Of a stretch of 64,000 bases of DNA, positions 47,411-58,637 are shown piece after piece (the stretch's first letter is position 1; each line of letters starts with the position of its first letter). The notes under the pieces were generated by a model. That model saw only the letters and a list, made by a program, of their open reading frames with translations. It did no database searches and had not been told where the DNA came from. Position numbers and translations under genes: made by a program. Source of the DNA: Glandiceps talaboti (taxonomy: Eukaryota > Hemichordata > Enteropneusta > Spengelidae); contig NC_135557.1 of assembly GCF_964340395.1 (NCBI RefSeq), forward strand, positions 310,001-374,000, in the 5' to 3' direction.

Positions 47411-48670
47411 TTGATTTTTAGTCCCCAACTTTCACCGCCTGGAAGGGTCTATTACATTGGGTTCCATCCCAACTTTCACTGCCTGGAAGGGTCTATTACG
47501 TTGGGTTCCATCCCAACTTTCACTGCCTGGAAGGGTCTATTACATTGGGTTCCATCCCAATGGGGTGCCTGGAAGGGTCTATTACATTGGGTTCCATCCC
47601 AATGGTCCACCTGGAAGGGTCTATTACGTTGGGTTCCATCCCAATGGTCCGCCTGGAAGGGTCTATTACATTGGGTTCCATCCCAACAAGCACTGCCTGG
47701 AAGGGTCTATTACAGTGGGTTCCATCCCAACGGTCACTGCCTGAAAGGGTCTATTACATTGTGTTCAATCCCAACAGGCACCGCACCAAATGGTCTATTA
47801 CATTGGATTCCATCCCAATGGACACTGCCTGGAAGGGTCTATTACATTGGGTTCCATCCCAACGTCACTGCCTGAAAGGGTCTATTACATTGTGTTCCCT
47901 CTGTCAGTGTTCACCTTCATATCTCAATGGGCACCGCTTGGAAGGGGCTATTACAGTGAGTTCTGTCCGTCCGTGTGTTCACCCACATATCTTTGAGATA
48001 CACAGACTGATTTCAACCAAATTTGGTACAATGGTAACATGCCATTGTTGACATAGCCACGTTACTCTGTTTTGCAACTTAATCAAATATGGCCGAATGG
48101 CAATCATAGTCATTGTTTGTGTTTTTACTCTCATATTTCATGGCATGCACCAACTGATATTTTAGCAAACCTGGCACAAAGGTAACATGCTATTTAAGAC
48201 ATAGGCGTGTCACTTTTCTTTGTTACTGAGTCAAATATGGCCAAATATTGTTAAATTTCACAATATGTATCATAACTTTGCATGTGCAATATGGAGTGGC
48301 TCTATTCAAGTGCCTACACCCATAGCTTCAAATATTAGCTTTCTTTTTAAGACCTTGACCTTTGACCTTGAAAGTATTCTTCAAGGTCAAATAGCCAAAT
48401 TTTGGTTATCTTCAGAGCTATTCAAATCAAACATGATTTCAGTATGACTGTGAGGCATATGAGAGTCACTTAATTTTGTGACCTTGACCTGTATAACAAA
48501 ATGGCGGCCATATTTGTGACAAAAAAAGTGCATTTTGTCTGTTATCTCCAGAAGTTTGATATATATGGACACCATGCAAGTGTCTCCCATAACATTATCA
48601 ATGATAAGCTTTAAAATGAGACAAACATTTTCAAGGTGCATTCTAGCTGTACACTTAACATGGCCAAATA
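47411..48670 (+). repeat. Dispersed repeat family D with an internal 44-bp tandem segment
   Basis: The left part (47420-47960) is about 11 degenerate copies of a 44-bp unit with GGAAGGGTCTATTACATTGG and GTTCCATCCCAAC. The remainder carries CCGTGTGTTCACCC, CTTGACCTTTGACCTTG and TTAATTTTGTGACCTTGACC, as in the split copy at 27090-31830. That copy has a single unit where this one has the tandem series. The multiple overlapping reading frames here come from the repeat and are not genes. Confidence 0.75.
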
Positions 48671-48959
48671 TTATTGCTAATTATACTGAAAACCCAAGAC
48701 ACCAAACATTTGCATCCCTGGAAAGTTCATCAAAGCATTTCCATGTTAAAATTATGAAAATGATAATCATCTTACACAATACTACAAACAAGTTGGGGAG
48801 AGACAAGGGACTATGTCTTCAACTGATTTTTTAATGAAATTACGAAGAAAATGTAGTATCTTAGTGTCATGACTACCTTGTAAAAATCCAAATGATGTAA
48901 TGAAAATTGTAATGTCTTGTTTCTATGACAATAGAGTGTAATGTTATGTTGTATGGTTT

Positions 48960-49036
48960 ACTATATTCTGTGTATTGACAAGTACAGATTTAATAGGAAT
49001 TCTGTGTATTGACAAGTACAGATTTAATAGGAATTC
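48960..49036 (+). repeat. Two-copy tandem duplication, about 37 bp
   Basis: TCTGTGTATTGACAAGTACA then GATTTAATAGGAAT occurs twice in succession. Confidence 0.85.
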
Positions 49037-49233
49037 TATGTATATATCTGTTTATGAATTCTTTTTACAAAAAACAAAAATTTAAAAACTACATTTCCTT
49101 GCCAGTAACTTATGATCATGTAACATAAAGCATGGTGTGTTGTATTAAAGGATAGTATTATGGGATGTAGAGTACACTGGTGTTTCTTGTCTTACTAGTA
49201 TGCAATCACCCCCTACAAGCTAAGGAACTGGAT

Positions 49234-49369
49234 GGGGGGGGGGGGGGGAACTGTGTGAGATAGTGATGAAAATGTGACGACCCTTCACTAAATATGTGGT
49301 CTAAAAATTCATGTTTGCCTGAGATCATGAGGCTGCAAAATCTCTGCCCCCCCCCCCCCCCCCCCCCCC
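49234..49369. repeat. Paired homopolymers: G15 and C23
   Basis: A run of 15 G (49234-49248) and a run of 23 C (49347-49369) lie about 100 bp apart. On one strand they are complementary and could pair or form quadruplex/i-motif structures. Run lengths may also be affected by sequencing error. Confidence 0.8.
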
Positions 49370-49424
49370 ACATCACATATCACATTCAAAGTTATCCTAT
49401 GGCCTACCTGTTGACTTGAAGGAC

Positions 49425-49640
49425 TACTGCCATTCAAGGACTAAAATTGTACTTTCTGTGCTATGGCAGAATGCCATTCAAGGACTAAAATTGTACTTTC
49501 TGTGCTATGGCAGAATGCCATTCAAGGACTAAAATTGTACTTTCTGTGCTATGGCAGAATGCCATTCAAGGACTAAAATTGTACTTTCTTTGCTATGGCA
49601 GAATGCCATTCAAGAACTAAAATTGTACTTTCTTTGCTAT
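49425..49640 (+). repeat. 44-bp minisatellite, about 5 copies
   Basis: The unit contains ATGCCATTCAAGGACTAAAA then TTGTACTTTCTGTGCTATGG. The last two copies carry TTTGCTAT instead of TGTGCTAT. Confidence 0.9.
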
Positions 49641-49819
49641 TTTAACATGTTCAACTGATAAAAAACCTTCTCCTGATCTCAAGAGGGTGTGCATTTAGAA
49701 TTCCTAACAGGGAAAAAAATCTGACAGTATAATTTGATATGCCATTATACCATTTTGAAATCATCATTCTTAACCAATACTGGATTTAAGTCATGTCAGT
49801 AATCTAATCCACCATCACT

Positions 49820-51042
49820 AACATGTAGGTAAGTTGTTTTACCTTACACCCTGTAACATGTAGGTAAGTTGTTTTACCTTACACCCTGTAACATGTAGGT
49901 AAGTTGTTTTACCTTACACCCTGTAACATGTAGGTAAGTTGTTTTACCTTACACCCTGTAACCTGTGGGTAAGTTGTTTTACCTTACACCCTGTAACCTG
50001 TAGGTAAGTTGTTTTACCTTACACCCTGTAACATGTAGGTAAGTTGTTTTACCTTACACCCTGTAACATGTAGGTAAGTTGTTTTACCTTACACCCTGTA
50101 ACATGTAGGTAAGTTGTTTTACTTTACACCCTGTAACATGTAGGTAAGTTGTTTTACCTTACACCCTGTAACATGTAGGTAAGTTGTTTTACCTTACACC
50201 CTGTAACATGTAGGTAAGTTGTTTTACCTTACACCCTGTAACCTGTGGGTAAGTTGTTTTACCTTACACCCTGTAACATGTAGGTAAGTTGTTTTACCTT
50301 ACACCCTGTAACCTGTGGGTAAGTTGTTTTACCTTACACCCTGTAACCTGTGGGTAAGTTGTTTTACCTTACACCCTGTAACCTGTGGGTAAGTTGTTTT
50401 ACCTTACACCCTGTAACATGTAGGTAAGTTGTTTTACCTTACACCCTGTAACATGTAGGTAAGTTGTTTTACCTTACACCCTGTAACCTGTAGGTAAGTT
50501 GTTTTACCTTACACCCTGTAACATGTAGGTAAGTTGTTTTACTTTACACCCTGTAACATGTAGGTAAGTTGTTTTACCTTACACCCTGTAACATGTAGGT
50601 AAGTTGTTTTACCTTACACCCTGTAACCTGTGGGTAAGTTGTTTTACCTTACACCCTGTAACATGTAGGTAAGTTGTTTTACCTTACACCCTGTAACATG
50701 TAGGTAACATGTAGGTAAGTTGTTTTACCTTACACCCTGTAACATGTAGGTAAGTTGTTTTACCTTACACCCTGTAACCTGTGGGTAAGTTGTTTTACCT
50801 TACACCCTGTAACCTGTGGGTAAGTTGTTTTACCTTACACCCTGTAACATGTAGGTAAGTTGTTTTACCTTACACCCTGTAACATGTAGGTAACATGTAG
50901 GTAAGTTGTTTTACCTTACATCCTGTAACATGTAGGTAAGTTGTTTTACCTTACACCCTGTAACATGTAGGTAAGTTGTTTTACTTTACACCCTGTAACA
51001 TGTAGGTAACATGTAGGTAAGTTGTTTTACCTTACACCCTGT
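49820..51042 (+). repeat. 35-bp minisatellite, about 35 copies
   Basis: The unit is AACATGTAGGTAAGTTGTTT then TACCTTACACCCTGT. AGGTAA and TTACCT form a 6-bp stem within each unit, and each unit carries TAG/GTAAGT, a 5' splice-site-like sequence. At about 50695, 50885 and 51000 a partial 10-bp subunit (AACATGTAGGT) is duplicated. Confidence 0.95.
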
Positions 51043-51539
51043 CGTCAAATCTAAAAGTGTAATATACACTTTGCACGTAAATCCACTTGTAGTGAGAAGT
51101 TTTAGTGTGTTTTGTAATGGATATACACTAGTCTGACATAATACCCCTTACGGCAGGGAGAAAGAGATTATCGTGACGGAAACCAATGATATCGTGATGA
51201 TCGCCTTTTACCTTTGATTGGAAACAAACCAAATGATGTGAGAGCCCAACAACAAAGAACCTCTGTGACACAAGAATTCCGCTATAATCTTTCACCATTG
51301 AACAAATATGCCTAGAGCGAGTTCAAGTCACGTGACTATTAGTAATCACGACATCTATTATTGTAATTTCGGCAATTGTATTGTGAGTATGTTGAATAGC
51401 ACTCATCCGTAGTGTGTGTCCACTCAATTAGAATTCGTTAAATTCTGCAGTTTAGTGGTAACAGCAGAGATAGTGTGTCATCAGAGATAGTGTGTCGTCA
51501 GAGTGGATGGCAGTGCATACATGATTATATTCTAGGTGT

Positions 51540-51736
51540 ATAGCGACAAGTTTGTTGACTTGCTAATTTAGCATTAAAGAAGTAACAGCTTTAAGATGAT
51601 CGTGGTCCTTGGTCTGTTCCCTGCTGAATATTGCTAAGGTTGAAGGTAGCGTCCAGTCGTTGCTTGGATAACGAACAATTTGAACCCGTGTTGTTTCCAA
51701 TCAAACTTCGAGTTGGGTTATTTTGAGGTGGTAAAG
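51540..51736 (+). other. Candidate untranslated first exon of gene 2
   Basis: AAAG/GTAAGTCG at 51733-51741 is a strong donor, and the nearest good acceptor downstream is TTCTTCACAG at 57122-57131, ahead of the coding start of gene 2. The segment contains a short upstream reading frame (ATG at about 51595, stop 13 codons on). The 5' limit is arbitrary. The support is splice-site quality only. Confidence 0.3.
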
Positions 51737-52235
51737 GTAAGTCGTTATTTAATGTGTTGATACATAGACCCTCCACCATTAATATCAATGGTAGTAATAT
51801 CAGTTCACTTTTAAACTTCAACACAGATCTTAATGTACATGTAATATGTTATCTTACGTAATCGTCATTACCGATGTTGACAAGTAAATAGACGGAGTAC
51901 TGTGTGTACCTTGTGTGTGTTAGTGTGTACTATGTGTGTTTGTAGACTAACAACCCCAAAACAACACAATGTCGACATACAGGCTAACCAAGTGTTAGGC
52001 TGTTTTTCCAAAAAGATGATCAGAGGAGGGCGGGGGATTTTAGGCGAGTACTTGAAAAAAATAGGGGATATGACAGTGGGTACTAAAAAAACATGCTGCG
52101 ATAAATACGGGGGTACTACAAAATATCTTGCATTCGCAACTGACAATGTAGTGTAGGATTGATCTTTATACACGCCAAATCAGGCGATGAATGGGAGCCT
52201 CACTGTGTAACCCTCAAAATAGTGACCGATAACTA

Positions 52236-52243
52236 TTATATAT

Positions 52244-52314
<71 letters not shown>
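52236..52314. repeat. (TA)n tract 1 of the Penelope-like region
   Basis: Almost pure TA dinucleotides. Similar tracts occur at 52521-52634, 52796-52913 and 53637-53680, each next to a Penelope-like segment, suggesting preferred insertion into TA repeats or a shared terminal tract. Confidence 0.9.
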
Positions 52315-52315
<1 letters not shown>

Positions 52316-52445
52316 CTCGGTGAGTATCAATCTGCTAAGACAGTGCTCTATACCGCAGTGGCAGAGCGTAATAGTTTTGGTAGTACTGGAACTCTTTCTT
52401 GGGTGTAACTCGGAGTTTCACGCATATTGCGATCATCAGACACAC
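52313..52445 (-). mobile_element. Penelope-like terminal segment, copy 1
   Basis: AACTCGGTGAGTATCAATCT through GTTTTGGTAGTACTGGAACT to CATCAGAC is nearly identical to 53681-53813. Two direct copies bracketing a Penelope-type endonuclease fit the pseudo-LTRs of these elements. On the minus strand its inner end contains the hammerhead-like motif annotated separately. Confidence 0.65.
52403..52443 (-). ncRNA. Hammerhead-ribozyme-like motif, palindrome left arm
   Basis: Read on the minus strand: stem I GUGU, core CUGAUGA, stem II CGCA-AUA-UGCG, GAAA, minimal stem III C-UCCGA-G, then UU and stem I strand ACAC. Minimal type I hammerheads are known from Penelope-like elements. The 10.1-11.1 pair is U-U rather than G-C, so activity is uncertain. 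Confidence 0.6.
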
Positions 52446-52449
52446 ACGA

Positions 52450-52490
52450 GTGTCTGATGATCGCAATATGCGCGAAACTCCGAGTTACAC
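52450..52490 (+). ncRNA. Hammerhead-ribozyme-like motif, palindrome right arm
   Basis: Same fold as the left arm, encoded on the plus strand: GUGU, CUGAUGA, CGCA-AUA-UGCG, GAAA, C-UCCGA-G, UU, ACAC. The 10.1-11.1 position is U-C here. Confidence 0.6.
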
Positions 52491-52516
52491 CCAAGAAAGA
52501 GTTCCAGTACTACCAA

Positions 52517-52928
<412 letters not shown>

Positions 52929-52951
52929 AAATACACAAGTTATGGTAACGG

Positions 52952-52997
52952 AGCCGTTACTCAGAGTTTCACGCTTGAATGTGATCTTCGGACGACT
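52952..52997 (-). ncRNA. Hammerhead-like motif, third copy, partly degenerate
   Basis: On the minus strand: AGUCGU, CCGAAGA (core with one change), a weak stem II, GAAA, C-UCUGA-G, UA, ACGGCU. AGUCGU and ACGGCU pair over six bases with one G-U wobble, although both differ from the stem I sequences of the other copies. It lies in the 3' flank of the endonuclease fragment. Confidence 0.5.
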
Positions 52998-53136
52998 AAA
53001 TTTTAATGGGAATTCAAGTGATGGAATTCGAACTCGCAGAAGAACTGGTACCCGGATGTGATGCGCGTTGAGGTTTGACATGGTGGAATGAAAGAATGTA
53101 TTTGTTTTCATGGCGGCACTTTGAAATCAGTTCTGA

Positions 53137-53634
53137 TCATTTATTAAGGAGTCCCAATTTATTTGCACTGATGATAAACATCTTCTCTGTGAGACACAGG
53201 TTGCACCTTTTTGTTGCATTGGAGTAGGCGGCTGCATGGGCAATGATAGCCCAGTTGATGGAATACTGGTGGCCCGACTCCTTTATTTTCCAGACACACT
53301 TTGAAAGTTCAGTACAATTTCCATATTTGTTATTGGCGAAAGAACACTTGTGGTTGCCGTAACGCGTTTTGAAGCTGTTTTCCGTTGAGCCAATGTAGGA
53401 TTTGGTATCTCTGTTGTTTATTTTGACCTGGGCCCTGTAGACGATATTATCTGATTGGCATTTCCCATCAAGCGGGCAAGTTGATTTATTACGACAGTTG
53501 CATGTCCCTATAGGAGTTTCATTTCCGCGTTTAAGGATCATAGTATTGTGAGCTTTGATGATGGAAGCCATGTTATTCATACAACTGTAGCTCACTTTCA
53601 CATTCCCCTTGTTGAAAATTTTATGTAACTTATA

Positions 53635-53637
<3 letters not shown>
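53137..53637 (-). pseudogene. Penelope-like element, C-terminal GIY-YIG endonuclease fragment
   Basis: The minus-strand frame starts at the TA tract and reads NYKLHKIFNKGNVKVSYSC, then the cysteine motif CNCRNKSTCPLDGKC, the GIY-YIG core (IVYRAQV and SYIGSTENSF, with TRYGNH supplying the arginine), STELSK-like TELSKCVWKIKE, RCNLCLTEKMFI with the catalytic glutamate, and LGLLNK at the stop. This order is characteristic of the endonuclease of Penelope-like retroelements. The reverse transcriptase is absent: the frame runs into (TA)n upstream. The copy is 5'-truncated and dead on its own, although the endonuclease residues are kept. Confidence 0.88.

Positions 53638-53680
<43 letters not shown>
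53638..53680. repeat. (TA)n tract 4
   Basis: Pure TA dinucleotides separating the endonuclease fragment from the second terminal segment. Confidence 0.95.
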
Positions 53681-53682
<2 letters not shown>

Positions 53683-53813
53683 CTCGGTGAGTATCAATCT
53701 GCTAAGACAGTGCTCTATACCGCAGTGGCAGAGCGTAATAGTTTTGGTAGTACTGGAACTCTTTCTTGGTTGTAACTCGGAGTTTCACGCATTGTGCGAT
53801 CATCAGACAACTC
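53681..53813 (-). mobile_element. Penelope-like terminal segment, copy 2
   Basis: Nearly identical to 52313-52445 and in the same orientation. It lies upstream of the endonuclease fragment in the element's sense. The inner end includes the best hammerhead-like motif. Confidence 0.65.
53769..53811 (-). ncRNA. Hammerhead-ribozyme-like motif, best copy
   Basis: On the minus strand: stem I GUUGU, core CUGAUGA, stem II CGCA-CAA-UGCG, GAAA, stem III C-UCCGA-G, then UU and stem I strand ACAAC. Stem I pairs over five bases. Relative to copy 1, GUGU/ACAC has become GUUGU/ACAAC, so both strands changed together. The predicted cut is after GUU. The 10.1-11.1 pair is U-U. Confidence 0.65.
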
Positions 53814-54064
53814 TGGTTTCTACTCTCTGGGTGTGCTGTTTATATTGAGTGTAGGCAATAGAAACATCATCACTATTGTCTGTGTTGGTGGGTTGGTGTT
53901 GTGTGTGTGGAGGTGTTGGTTGTTATTGTGTGAGTTATTGGGTGCGGACAAGTAGGTGTTGGCGGGTTGTTACATGTTGGGCTTTGATGTTCTGTTAATT
54001 AACGGGTTTAGTTTAGGTGATAGATGCTCTATTGAAGTTGGACAAATAAAACTTATTCTCGTGT

Positions 54065-54242
54065 CGGCATTTCTATGTTATCTAATGGGCTAATAACCTA
54101 GTTATTGTATGTTTTCTAGTGGGCTAATAACGTAGTTATTCTATGTTATCTAGTAGGATAAAAGGTTAGCTATTATATACTATCTAGTCGGCTAATAACT
54201 TAGTTATTCTATGTTATCTAGTCGGCTAATAACTTAGTTAGC
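54065..54242 (+). repeat. Degenerate tandem repeat, about 36 bp, 4-5 copies
   Basis: The unit contains TATGTTATCTAGTCGGCTAA then TAACTTAGTTATTC, with substitutions between copies. Confidence 0.8.
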
Positions 54243-55010
54243 CCCCGCGGACGTAGTCCGGGACAGGGGACTTATGGATTGGGTTCCGTCTGTCCGTGCG
54301 TCCGTCCGTCCGTCCGTGCGTTTGTCCGTCTGTCCGTCCACAGCCGTTTCTTGGAGATGCCTGGACTGATCTTTTTCAAACTTGGTACAGTGGCAACATA
54401 CTATGGCATATATATGCACGTCAATTTGTTTCATGATACGATCCAATATGGGCGCGTAGCAGCGTTTTGTTTGCGAATTTTCCCTGTCCAAAGCTATAAC
54501 TCAGACATGGTTGAACAGATGTCATTGACAGTTGGTATTAGGTCAGTGTTTTATGACATACATGTGCATAAGTGTTCATTTTTTAAAAATATCCATGTCC
54601 AAAGCCATAACTTAGACATGATTGAACAGATCTCATTCAAAATTGGTATATCTATAAAGACAGTGTTCTGTGACATACATGGACATATGAGTAGGCCTGT
54701 TCCATGTCCAGAGTAGGCATGTTCCATGTCCAAGGAGCAGACACAGCATATCTTAGTCTGTTTGATTTAGGTTTACACGTGTTGTTGCGTGATCATTAGA
54801 GTAGTGATATCAAGTAATGGAATTGTATTTTTTTGTGTATCAAACTAATGTTATCATCATTGGGTGCAATGTCTTCACTTGAGATAAGCACAGCGATGCC
54901 CCCCCCCCTCCCGTACCCGACCTATCGCTTAATGTTGAATGGTTTATTCCATGACGTCATCTTGAAGACTACGCATGTGGAACGAAGAGACACAAGACAA
55001 AGAATGCTTG
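54238..55010 (+). mobile_element. Dispersed repeat family C, copy 2
   Basis: GCCCCCGCGGACGTAGTCCG, CGTCCGTCC-rich sequence, TGCCTGGACTGATCTTTTTC, CACGTCAATTTGTTTCATG and ATTCCATGACGTCATCTTG follow the order of 5234-5905, with an insertion of about 100 bp near 54800-54900. No coding capacity. Confidence 0.65.
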
Positions 55011-55131
55011 GAATCTTGTGTGGTCTGAATCCGATATCCTTGAGACAGTATGTTGACCTTTCAGTCAAACTAGGACATGCGATGTTGTTAAAATATTAAG
55101 TTTACTGAAAATATGAATGTCATCTGTGACA

Positions 55132-56689
55132 AAATAACAGGCATTGTATACAAACTAGATGGAAACTTTCCTGTTTTAGATAAATAACAGGCATGGTATA
55201 CAAACTAGATGGAAACTTTCCTGTTTTAGATAAATAACAGGCATGGTATACAAACTAGATGGAAACTTTCCTGTTTTAGATAAATAACAGGCATGGTATA
55301 CAAACTAGATCGAAACTTTCCTGTTTTAGATAAATAACAGGCATGGTATACAAACTAGATCGAAACTTTCCTGTTTTAGATAAATAACAGGCATGATATA
55401 CAAACTAGATCGAAACTTTCCTGTTTTAGATAAATAACAGGCATGGTATACAAACTAGATGGAAACTTTCCTGTTTTAGATAAATAACAGGCATGGTATA
55501 CAAACTAGATCGAAACTTTCCTGTTTTAGATAAATAACAGGCATGGTATACAAATTAGATCGAAACTTTCCTGTTTTAGATAAATAACAGGCATGGTATA
55601 CAAACTAGATGGAAACTTTCCTGTTTTAGAAAAATAACAGGCATGGTATACAAACTAGATCGAAACTTTCCTGTTTTAGATAAATAACAGGCATGGTATA
55701 CAAACTAGATGGAAACTTTCCTGTTTTAGATAAATAACAGGCATGGTATACAAACTAGATCGAAACTTTCCTGTTTTAGATAAATAACAGGCATGGTATA
55801 CAAACTAGATGGAAACTTTCCTGTTTTAGATAAATAACAGGCATGGTATACAAACTAGATGGAAACTTTCCTGTTTTAGATAAATAACAGGCATGGTATA
55901 CAAACTAGATCGAAACTTTCCTGTTTTAGATAAATAACAGGCATGGTATACAAATTAGATCGAAACTTTCCTGTTTTAGATAAATAACAGGCATGGTATA
56001 CAAATTAGATCGAAACTTTCCTGTTTTAGAAAAATAACAGGCATGGTATACAAACTAGATGGAAACTTTCCTGTTTTAGATAAATAACAGGCATGGTATA
56101 CAAACTAGATGGAAACTTTCCTGTTTTAGATAAATAACAGGCATGGTATACAAACTAGATCGAAACTTTCCTGTTTTAGATAAATAACAGGCATGATATA
56201 CAAACTAGATCGAAACTTTCCTGTTTTAGATAAATAACAGGCATGGTATACAAACTAGATGGAAACTTTCCTGTTTTAGATAAATAACAGGCATGGTATA
56301 CAAACTAGATCGAAACTTTCCTGTTTTAGATAAATAACAGGCATGGTATACAAACTAGATGGAAACTTTCCTGTTTTAGATAAATAACAGGCATGGTATA
56401 CAAACTAGATCGAAACTTTCCTGTTTTAGATAAATAACAGGCATGGTATACAAACTAGATCGAAACTTTCCTGTTTTAGATAAATAACAGGCATGGTATA
56501 CAAACTAGATCGAAACTTTCCTGTTTTAGATAAATAACAGGCATGGTATACAAATTAGATCGAAACTTTCCTGTTTTAGATAAATAACAGGCATGGTATA
56601 CAAACTAGATGGAAACTTTCCTGTTTTAGATAAATAACAGGCATGATATACAAATTAGATCGAAACTTTCCTGTTTTAGATAAATAACT
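55132..56689 (+). repeat. 50-bp minisatellite, about 31 copies
   Basis: The unit is TAAATAACAGGCATGGTATA, CAAACTAGATGGAAACTTTC, CTGTTTTAGA. AACAGG and CCTGTT are complementary within a unit. Two common variants are AGATGG and AGATCG, with rarer CAAATTAG and GCATGATA. Confidence 0.95.
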
Positions 56690-56984
56690 GTTATAACCAC
56701 TTTGTAGTCACCTTGTCTGTGTTATACCAAAATGGGAGTTATATTTGAGTTTCATTGTTCTGTTGAATTGACATAATTATGGTACCAGTGGAAAGGAAGC
56801 ATTGATTGCATAATAGCTCTAGGCGTTTAGTTTATAGGTTAGCCGATGCTGTTGTATTAAGGCTGAAGTATAGGGGGAGGGGAGGGAGACCCGAAATTAC
56901 TTCGAACTTCATTACTTACGATCACGAATGTCATGTATCAAGTTGAAGTATCATAACATGTCGATAGAGACGTATTGCTTTAAA

Positions 56985-57021
56985 TGACGTCATGACTTGA
57001 GGATGGCGTTAGATGACGTCA
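56985..57021. promoter_or_regulatory. Paired TGACGTCA (CRE) sites upstream of gene 2
   Basis: Two perfect palindromic TGACGTCA octamers at 56985-56992 and 57014-57021, 29 bp apart, plus a degenerate GCCGTCATGA near 57045. This octamer is the CREB/ATF site. They lie about 150 bp before the first coding exon of gene 2. The octamer also occurs in family C (near 54952), so chance or repeat origin is possible. Confidence 0.4.
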
Positions 57022-57131
57022 TGATGTTAGTATTGAATTGAATGCCGTCATGAATTGAGTTGAATGAGGTCAGGGCGAGTGTTACACTGAATGACATAAT
57101 AACACTTGCAAATGGGTATTTTTCTTCACAG

Positions 57132-57235
57132 GTCATATGAGGATACCACTGGATTTCAAAGAATAGAGTGTGATAACCAATAACACGATTATAAGACTTT
57201 GATATATATGTACGTTCATGATGGGTCCGAAAGAA
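57132..57235 (+). CDS. Gene 2, exon with the start codon
   Basis: The exon lies between TTTTTCTTCACAG and GTAAGTCC. Tandem ATGs at 57218 and 57221 encode MMGPKE before the donor at 57236, leaving phase 0. An in-frame TGA at 57200 makes one of these ATGs the likely start, so 57132-57217 is 5' UTR. The phase agrees with the next exon. Only six codons lie here, so the case depends on the next two exons. Confidence 0.6.
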
Positions 57236-57339
57236 GTAAGTCCATGTTTAAAGTTATGTTTATGACTTGTAATTGTAAATTGGAAATGTATAACTAATGA
57301 CTGTCATAACTAACACCAACCTTTCATTTCCTGACACAG

Positions 57340-57398
57340 GCCAAGAAACGATTTATGAAGGCTGTACGGATGGTGCAAATGAATAACGCCATGAGCAA
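57340..57398 (+). CDS. Gene 2, second coding exon
   Basis: 59 bases between CCTGACACAG and GTAAGTCTG, after a 104-bp intron. It enters in phase 0 and leaves in phase 2, and encodes AKKRFMKAVRMVQMNNAMS, a basic amphipathic helix. The leftover AA joins G of the next exon to make a lysine codon. Confidence 0.65.
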
Positions 57399-57429
57399 GT
57401 AAGTCTGACACAATTGACTTTTACTCTGT

Positions 57430-57466
57430 ATGTATGTATGTATGTATGTATGTATGTATGTATGTA

Positions 57467-57517
<51 letters not shown>

Positions 57518-57553
57518 ATGTATGTATGTATGTATGTATGTATGTATGTATGT
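57430..57553 (+). repeat. (GTAT)n(GT)n(GTAT)n microsatellite in gene 2 intron
   Basis: Tetranucleotide GTAT runs flank a central GT run. It causes the long cysteine/tyrosine/valine pseudo-frames on both strands. Confidence 0.95.
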
Positions 57554-57599
57554 GTATATGCATTCAGTCATTTGTGAACTTAGGGAGCTTTCAGTACTT

Positions 57600-58637
57600 A
57601 CGAGGGGGTGGGCCAGGGGGATGGGGGGGGAGGGCCATATTTTATAAACCCGTCTAGTTGTAATGTCGATAAGATGTAGTGTCCAAAAATAGAAAGTGCA
57701 TATACTCTTCATACTGAAGAGTAGAACGATTTAGATTAACTTCTTTTATAAACTATCTCTGAAGATTACCATTACGAAACCTTCAAGTTCACTTTTGCCC
57801 CAAAGTGCAATATAAGTGAAGCACTGATTGTGAAACAGCCAAGCATTTACATGACATGTTCTGTAACTAGTGTGGTAGCTAGATAATACACATATATGTA
57901 TATGTAGAAGTGTGTTTGAACTCTTATGTGAACCAATATCAAAAAATGGATGTAAGGAACAGGGACAATAATAAATTATACATGTACCAGTCAGTTCAGA
58001 CAAGGCCATATGCCATTGTAGAAAACGATTTTCTCTTCCATCACAATCCAAAACACAATGACCCCCCATCCACAATTTTCAAAACAGCATGACACCCCCC
58101 TCCCCCACTGCCAATTTGAAAAACAGGATGACTCCCCTTCCAATCCACCCCCAGGCCGAAGAAACTGACCGGCCCCTAACATATACCGGGAAATACTTAG
58201 CGAACAGGGCTTTCCATTGCAATCTTAATTTGTGAGTATCACCATCACTTGTTTGAATACATGTAGGGGGGCATTTAGACACGTAAAATTTCAAACCATA
58301 CATATAACTGAAAGCCAAAGAATACTTGAATATTGTCTTCAATACCCTTCAAGAGATGCATACACAACACTGCGACATTACCTGACAGTCACCCACCTCA
58401 TGATAATTCAACATAATAGGTACACTTTTACTAAAAAGCCTTGATTCAAATCAAGAGCAAAACATTTCATGATCCTCTCCCCTTTCAGACCATCAGAATT
58501 TTCAAGACCCACCCCCCTTGCATCTCCAATTTTTTATGGCCGCGATTTGCTCCTCAGGCCCACTCTGCCGTAAATTCTACTCGTTCCCTAATTTGTATAA
58601 GACAAACTAATCGAGACAGCACGTAACGTATCTTTAT
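57600..58637. other. Gene 2 intron, no exon seen
   Basis: Non-repetitive except for G-rich (57603-57633) and C-rich (58083-58108) stretches. None of the reading frames here has flanking splice sites in a matching phase or recognisable motifs. Confidence 0.4.

Noticed and set aside
47411-48051. Overlapping frames with GRVYYIGFHPN-type repeats
   Set aside because: Several frames of the same degenerate 44-bp repeat are open at once, and the sequence belongs to dispersed family D, which elsewhere has stops.
51591-51824. Minus-strand 77-residue frame with a signal-peptide-like N-terminus (ELILLPLILMVEG)
   Set aside because: The hydrophobic start is suggestive, but the frame is short, has no supporting splice sites on that strand and overlaps a better plus-strand donor. 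A transcript would be needed to keep it.
53019-53111. Coding frame upstream of the TA tract on the minus strand (MKTNTFFHSTMSN type)
   Set aside because: It lies in the 3' flank of the Penelope-like endonuclease fragment, runs into YIYIYI from the TA tract, and has no recognisable motif.
57353-57712. Frames rich in HTYIHTYIH or VCMYVCMY near the gene 2 exons
   Set aside because: They are translations of the (GTAT)n/(GT)n microsatellite in the intron.
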